Source: Actinophytocola sp. (GTDB lineage: Bacteria; Actinomycetota; Actinomycetes; Mycobacteriales; Pseudonocardiaceae). Taken from it: 33,404 bases of DNA. The translations under genes were made by a program, and so were the position numbers. This document shows, piece by piece, positions 30,550 through 33,404 of the stretch. The notes under the pieces are model-generated. The model was given only the letters and a program-made list of their open reading frames with translations, was not told where the DNA came from and did not search any database. Location: positions 1-33,404 of the forward strand of contig NZ_WHTD01000088.1 in the NCBI RefSeq assembly GCF_009379765.1. The letters are read 5' to 3'. Each line of letters begins with the position of its first letter. Position 1 is the first letter of the stretch.

Positions 30550-31480
30550 GTGACATCAGCTCCTCGACCTCCCGCGTGGTGGGCATGGCCTCGGAGCACG
30601 ACAGGCGCGAGGCCACGATGGCGCCGGCCGCGTTGGCGAATCGCATCATCCGGTGCGCGTCCCAGCCGGCGAGGAGGCCATGGCACAGGGCGCCGCCGAA
30701 GCTGTCGCCCGCGCCGAGGCCGTTGACCACCTCGACCGGCACCGGCGGCACCTCCACCTCGCCGGTGCCGTCCACGGCCAGCACGCCCGCCGGTCCCTGC
30801 TTGACCACCGCCAAGGAGACTCCCTTGTCGCGTAAGGCTTTCGCGGCGTCGCGGGGCACCCGGGTGCCGACCGCGGTGTCGCACTCGTCGAGGTTGCCGA
30901 CGGTGACCGTGACGTGTGCGAGGGCCTCCCGCACCCAGTGGCGGGCCTCCTCGCGCGACGACCAGAACATGGGCCGGTAGTCCAGGTCGAGGACCGTGAG
31001 CGAGCCCGCGGGGCGCGCGGCCAGCGCGGCGAGGGTGGCCGAGCGGCTGGGCTCCTGGCACAGCCCGGTGACCGTGGCCCAGAAGATCCGCGCCTCCCCG
31101 ACGGCGGCCATGTCGAGCTCGCCGGTGTTGATCTCCAGGTCGGGTGCCTTGGGATACCGGTAGAAGTAGATGGGGAAGTCGTCCGGCGGGAAGATCTCGC
31201 AGAACGTGACCGGGGTCGGCAGGCCGGGTACCGAGCTGACGAACCGGTCGTCGACCCCGAACTCGCCGAGCGCGCGGTGCACATACTCGCCGAACGGGTC
31301 CTGGCCCGTCCGGGTGATCACCGCGGTCCGGTGCCCGTGCCGCGCGGCCGCCACCGCGACGTTGGTGGCGCTGCCGCCGAGGTACTTGCCGAACGACGTG
31401 ACGTCCGCGAGCCCGACCCCGATCTGCTCCGGGTAGATGTCGACCCCCACCCGACCCATGGTGAGCACGTCGAACGTCAC
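30536..31480 (-). CDS. iolC: 5-dehydro-2-deoxygluconokinase
   Basis: A PfkB-family kinase that phosphorylates 2-deoxy-5-keto-D-gluconate in inositol breakdown. The 314-residue product begins TFDVLTMGRVGVDIYPEQIGVGL. It has GGSATNVAVAAARHG (35-49), FPPDDFPIYFYRYPKAPDL typical of IolC, LDLDYRPMFW, and the catalytic GLGAGDSFGG with Asp259. GTG at 31480 has GGAGG seven bases upstream and overlaps the exonuclease stop (GTGA). iolD, iolE, iolG and iolA are not in the window, so the pathway must be completed elsewhere. Confidence 0.94.
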   Translation of the reverse strand: MTFDVLTMGRVGVDIYPEQIGVGLADVTSFGKYLGGSATNVAVAAARHGHRTAVITRTGQDPFGEYVHRALGEFGVDDRFVSSVPGLPTPVTFCEIFPPDDFPIYFYRYPKAPDLEINTGELDMAAVGEARIFWATVTGLCQEPSRSATLAALAARPAGSLTVLDLDYRPMFWSSREEARHWVREALAHVTVTVGNLDECDTAVGTRVPRDAAKALRDKGVSLAVVKQGPAGVLAVDGTGEVEVPPVPVEVVNGLGAGDSFGGALCHGLLAGWDAHRMMRFANAAGAIVASRLSCSEAMPTTREVEELMSRAGR

Positions 31481-33183
31481 CGGGACACCTCCAAGCGGTC
31501 GAGCGCGGCATCGGCCCTGGTGAGCCAGCCGCGCCAGCTCGCGGCGGCCATGGCCGGCTCGGTCCAGGGCTGAGAGCATCGAACCATCCTGGTGCCCGGC
31601 CGATCCAGCCACCGCAGCACCACGCCCACCTCCTCGGCCGGCGCGCCCCGCAGCGGACCAGGCTCGGGCAGCACGGTCTCGGCCGACGCCGCGAGCATGT
31701 CGACCACAGGCATCGGCCGCACCCCGCGGCGCGCCACCCCGGCCGAGGCCAGCCGGCCGTGCCGCACCACCGCGAACTCCCAGCCACCGGTGCCGTCCGG
31801 CCGGGCCGCGATGAGCTCGGGCACGGCCGCGAGCGCCGCCAGCCGCTGCCCCCGGTCGAGCGTGCGGACCAGCACCCGCATCCGGTCGCGGTCGAGCCCG
31901 GCCTGCTCGTAGCGCTGGGCCGCGGCGTGTGCGATGAGCCGGGCCTCCAAGCGGCGTAACGGTTCCACCCGGCGGCCGGCCACGAGCGAGGAGAAAGCGC
32001 CGACGGCGGGGGAGTACTCGACGACGCTCTGCCGCCCGGCACACGGCGCCGCGCACCGGTCGAGCTCGGCCAGTGCGCACGGCCGCCCGTGTGCGCGCTG
32101 CGCCGGGATCCGCACCGTGCACGGCCGCAGCCCCGTGGCGTCCTGCAGCGCGACCATGGCGTCCTCGGCCCGCCCGCGGGACCGGAACGGGCCGAGTGCG
32201 ACCTCGCGAGGCACCCGCACCAGCGACAGCCGGGGGAACGCCTCGTCGGTGAGCGTGATCCACCACGCCTGCTTGGGGTTCTTCGAGCGCCGGTTGTAGG
32301 CCGGCTTGTGCGAGGACAGCAGCCGCAGCTCGCGCACCTGCGCCTCCAGCGAGTGCGCGCACGTGACATGGTCGACGCGGGTGGCCAGGGCCACCATCTC
32401 GCGCAGCCTGCGGCGGGTCTCGCTGGCGGTGAAGTACTGCCGCACCCTGCGCTTGAGGTCGCTGGCCGTGCCGACGTAGAGCACCTCGTCGCCAGGGCCG
32501 CGGAACAGGTACACGCCCGGCTCGTTGGGCAGCTCGGCCGCCATCGTGCGCTTGCGGCGCTGCTCCGGGGTGACCTCGGGGATGTAGTCGAGGAGCTCCT
32601 CGACCGACTGCACGCCCACCGAGCCGACACGCTCCAGCAAGGAATGGAACACGTCGACCGTGGCGCGCGCGTCGGCCAGCGCGCGGTGGTTGGGCTTGGT
32701 GCGGGCGTGCAGCAGTTCGGCGAGCGCGGACAGCCGGCAGCTCGGCGCCTCCTCCCTGGTGAGCACCCGCCGCGCGAGCTGGACGGTGCACACGACGGTG
32801 GGTCTGGGCCAGCGGTAGCCGTGCCGCAGGCAGGCCTTGCGCATGAAGTTGGTGTCGAAGCCGGCGTTGTGCGCGACCAGCACCGCGCCCTCGGCGAACT
32901 CGAGGAACGCGGGCAGCACGGCGTCCAGGCGGGGCGCGGCGTACACCATGGCGTCGGTGATGCCGGTGAGCGTCACCACCTCGGGCGGGATGCCGCGACC
33001 GGGGTCGACCAAGGTGGCGAACTCGCCCACCACCTCGCCGCCACGGATCTTGACCGCGCCGACCTCGGTGATGGTGTCCTCGTCGCTGACGCCGGTGGTC
33101 TCCAGGTCGAACACGACGAAGGTGGTGGCGCGCAGCGGGGTGCCGAGCTCGTCGAACGCGAGCTGACCATCCGGCTTCGTCAT
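31477..33183 (-). CDS. DEDDh exonuclease fused to a UvrC/Cho-like GIY-YIG domain
   Basis: A 568-residue DNA-repair-type nuclease. Residues 20-190 are a DnaQ-like 3'-5' exonuclease with all four acidic residues and the histidine: FDLETTG (Asp26, Glu28), HNAGFDTNF (Asp110), and HRALADARAT (His166, Asp171). Residues 218-300 are a GIY-YIG nuclease domain like UvrC and Cho (PNEPGVYLFRGPGDEVLYVGTASDLKRRVRQYF region). A cysteine-containing segment (RPCALAELDRCAAPCAGR) follows. The architecture equals the M. tuberculosis Rv2191 type. ATG at 33183 lacks a ribosome site; TAGCTT seven bases upstream suggests leaderless expression. Its stop overlaps iolC by four bases. Confidence 0.93.
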   Translation of the reverse strand: MTKPDGQLAFDELGTPLRATTFVVFDLETTGVSDEDTITEVGAVKIRGGEVVGEFATLVDPGRGIPPEVVTLTGITDAMVYAAPRLDAVLPAFLEFAEGAVLVAHNAGFDTNFMRKACLRHGYRWPRPTVVCTVQLARRVLTREEAPSCRLSALAELLHARTKPNHRALADARATVDVFHSLLERVGSVGVQSVEELLDYIPEVTPEQRRKRTMAAELPNEPGVYLFRGPGDEVLYVGTASDLKRRVRQYFTASETRRRLREMVALATRVDHVTCAHSLEAQVRELRLLSSHKPAYNRRSKNPKQAWWITLTDEAFPRLSLVRVPREVALGPFRSRGRAEDAMVALQDATGLRPCTVRIPAQRAHGRPCALAELDRCAAPCAGRQSVVEYSPAVGAFSSLVAGRRVEPLRRLEARLIAHAAAQRYEQAGLDRDRMRVLVRTLDRGQRLAALAAVPELIAARPDGTGGWEFAVVRHGRLASAGVARRGVRPMPVVDMLAASAETVLPEPGPLRGAPAEEVGVVLRWLDRPGTRMVRCSQPWTEPAMAAASWRGWLTRADAALDRLEVSR

Positions 33184-33190
33184 GATCGGG

Positions 33191-33196
33191 AAGCTA
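33191..33196 (-). promoter_or_regulatory. Putative -10 of the exonuclease gene
   Basis: On the minus strand TAGCTT fits TANNNT and ends seven bases before the ATG at 33183, which has no ribosome site. A terminator-like hairpin lies just upstream, as expected at an operon boundary. Confidence 0.4.
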
Positions 33197-33211
33197 ACGC
33201 AGGGCACCGAC

Positions 33212-33246
33212 AAAAAGCCGGCGAGTGAGCTCCGGGGACCCCGGCT
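33212..33246 (-). terminator. Probable minus-strand terminator
   Basis: Read on the minus strand, AGCCGG (33246-33241) pairs with CCGGCT (33221-33216), immediately followed by a five-T run (33216-33212, first T shared with the stem). An inner palindrome CCGGGGTCCCCGG competes for the same bases. It would end a minus-strand gene lying to the right of the window, or transcription from element D. Confidence 0.45.
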
Positions 33247-33404
33247 AGGTCGTGTCTCGTGGATCTTGGTCGATGGGATTCGTGATCCAGATGGCTCCTG
33301 GCAAGGCGGCGGAAGGTCGCTCATACCGGGTTGTATTCGGGCCTTCCGACAACGCGGCCAGGGGGCATCTGGGCGCGAATACCACGATCCAAGATCCGCG
33401 AGAC
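33245..33404 (+). repeat. Long-hairpin element, copy D (cut by the window edge)
   Basis: A divergent family member. It starts with CTAG at 33245, and GTCTCGTGGATCTTGG at 33254 pairs imperfectly with the bases up to 33404. CCTGGC and GCCAGG form the mid-stem. CGGAAGG (33310-33316) pairs with CCTTCCG (33342-33348). The apex at 33320-33337 is CTCATACCGGGTTGTATT. By symmetry about nine more bases ending in CTAG are expected beyond the window. Confidence 0.75.

Overview
The window is very GC-rich, almost gap-free, uses many GTG starts, and carries actinobacterial hallmarks: a bcc-aa3 respiratory cluster with a di-haem QcrC and a three-helix Rieske protein, TTGTCCACA-type DnaA boxes, and several apparently leaderless genes. 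The gene set (pepA, ilvE, cobS/cobT, a DUF3043 gene, glycerate kinase, an erpA-like gene, adoK, asnB, ctaC/ctaF, trpD, ctaE-qcrCAB, a DEDD exonuclease/GIY-YIG gene) matches the gene neighbourhood I recall around Rv2191-Rv2213 of Mycobacterium tuberculosis. Codon use and the extra genes suggest a filamentous actinomycete, most likely Pseudonocardiaceae (inference). It is ordinary chromosomal core with small accessory insertions, not an island or prophage.

Layout. 1-738: 5' part of lpdA (minus). 878-3104: a small conserved protein and an Hsp70-like ATPase fused to a membrane anchor and an outside domain. 3105-3425: intergenic repeats with DnaA boxes and a strong palindrome. 3426-7126: pepA (minus), an APC-like membrane protein and ilvE (plus). 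7294-9765: cobU-cobT-cobS (minus) for the nucleotide-loop end of cobalamin synthesis, with a 62-aa gene diverging from cobU. 9944-12461: aldo/keto reductase, SDR and DUF3043 protein (minus). 12500-14255: glycerate kinase and an ErpA-like protein (plus). 14654-16496: adenosine kinase and a secreted protein. 16540-16818: a 21-bp minisatellite. 16865-18790: asnB (minus).

18933-27328 is the respiratory block: ctaC-ctaF, then trpD and a degenerate receiver protein on the other strand, then ctaE, qcrC, qcrA, a possible 21-codon coupling ORF, qcrB, and a serine-hydrolase lipoprotein whose start overlaps the qcrB stop. 27364-28657 is an ArsR-like regulator, a small membrane protein and a truncated quinone oxidoreductase. 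28823-33183 (minus) is a DEDD exonuclease/GIY-YIG protein followed, with overlapping ends, by iolC, an aldolase-like gene and iolB (myo-inositol catabolism).

The least-explained structure is a family of four roughly 155-167-bp elements (7131, 13606, 28658, 33245). Each folds into one long imperfect hairpin. The apical sequence is nearly identical in all four, while the stems differ but stay self-complementary. Two are bounded by CTAG and sit exactly on the TAG stop codons of cobS and the glycerate kinase gene. One begins exactly where the quinone oxidoreductase gene loses its 3' third. The fourth runs off the window.
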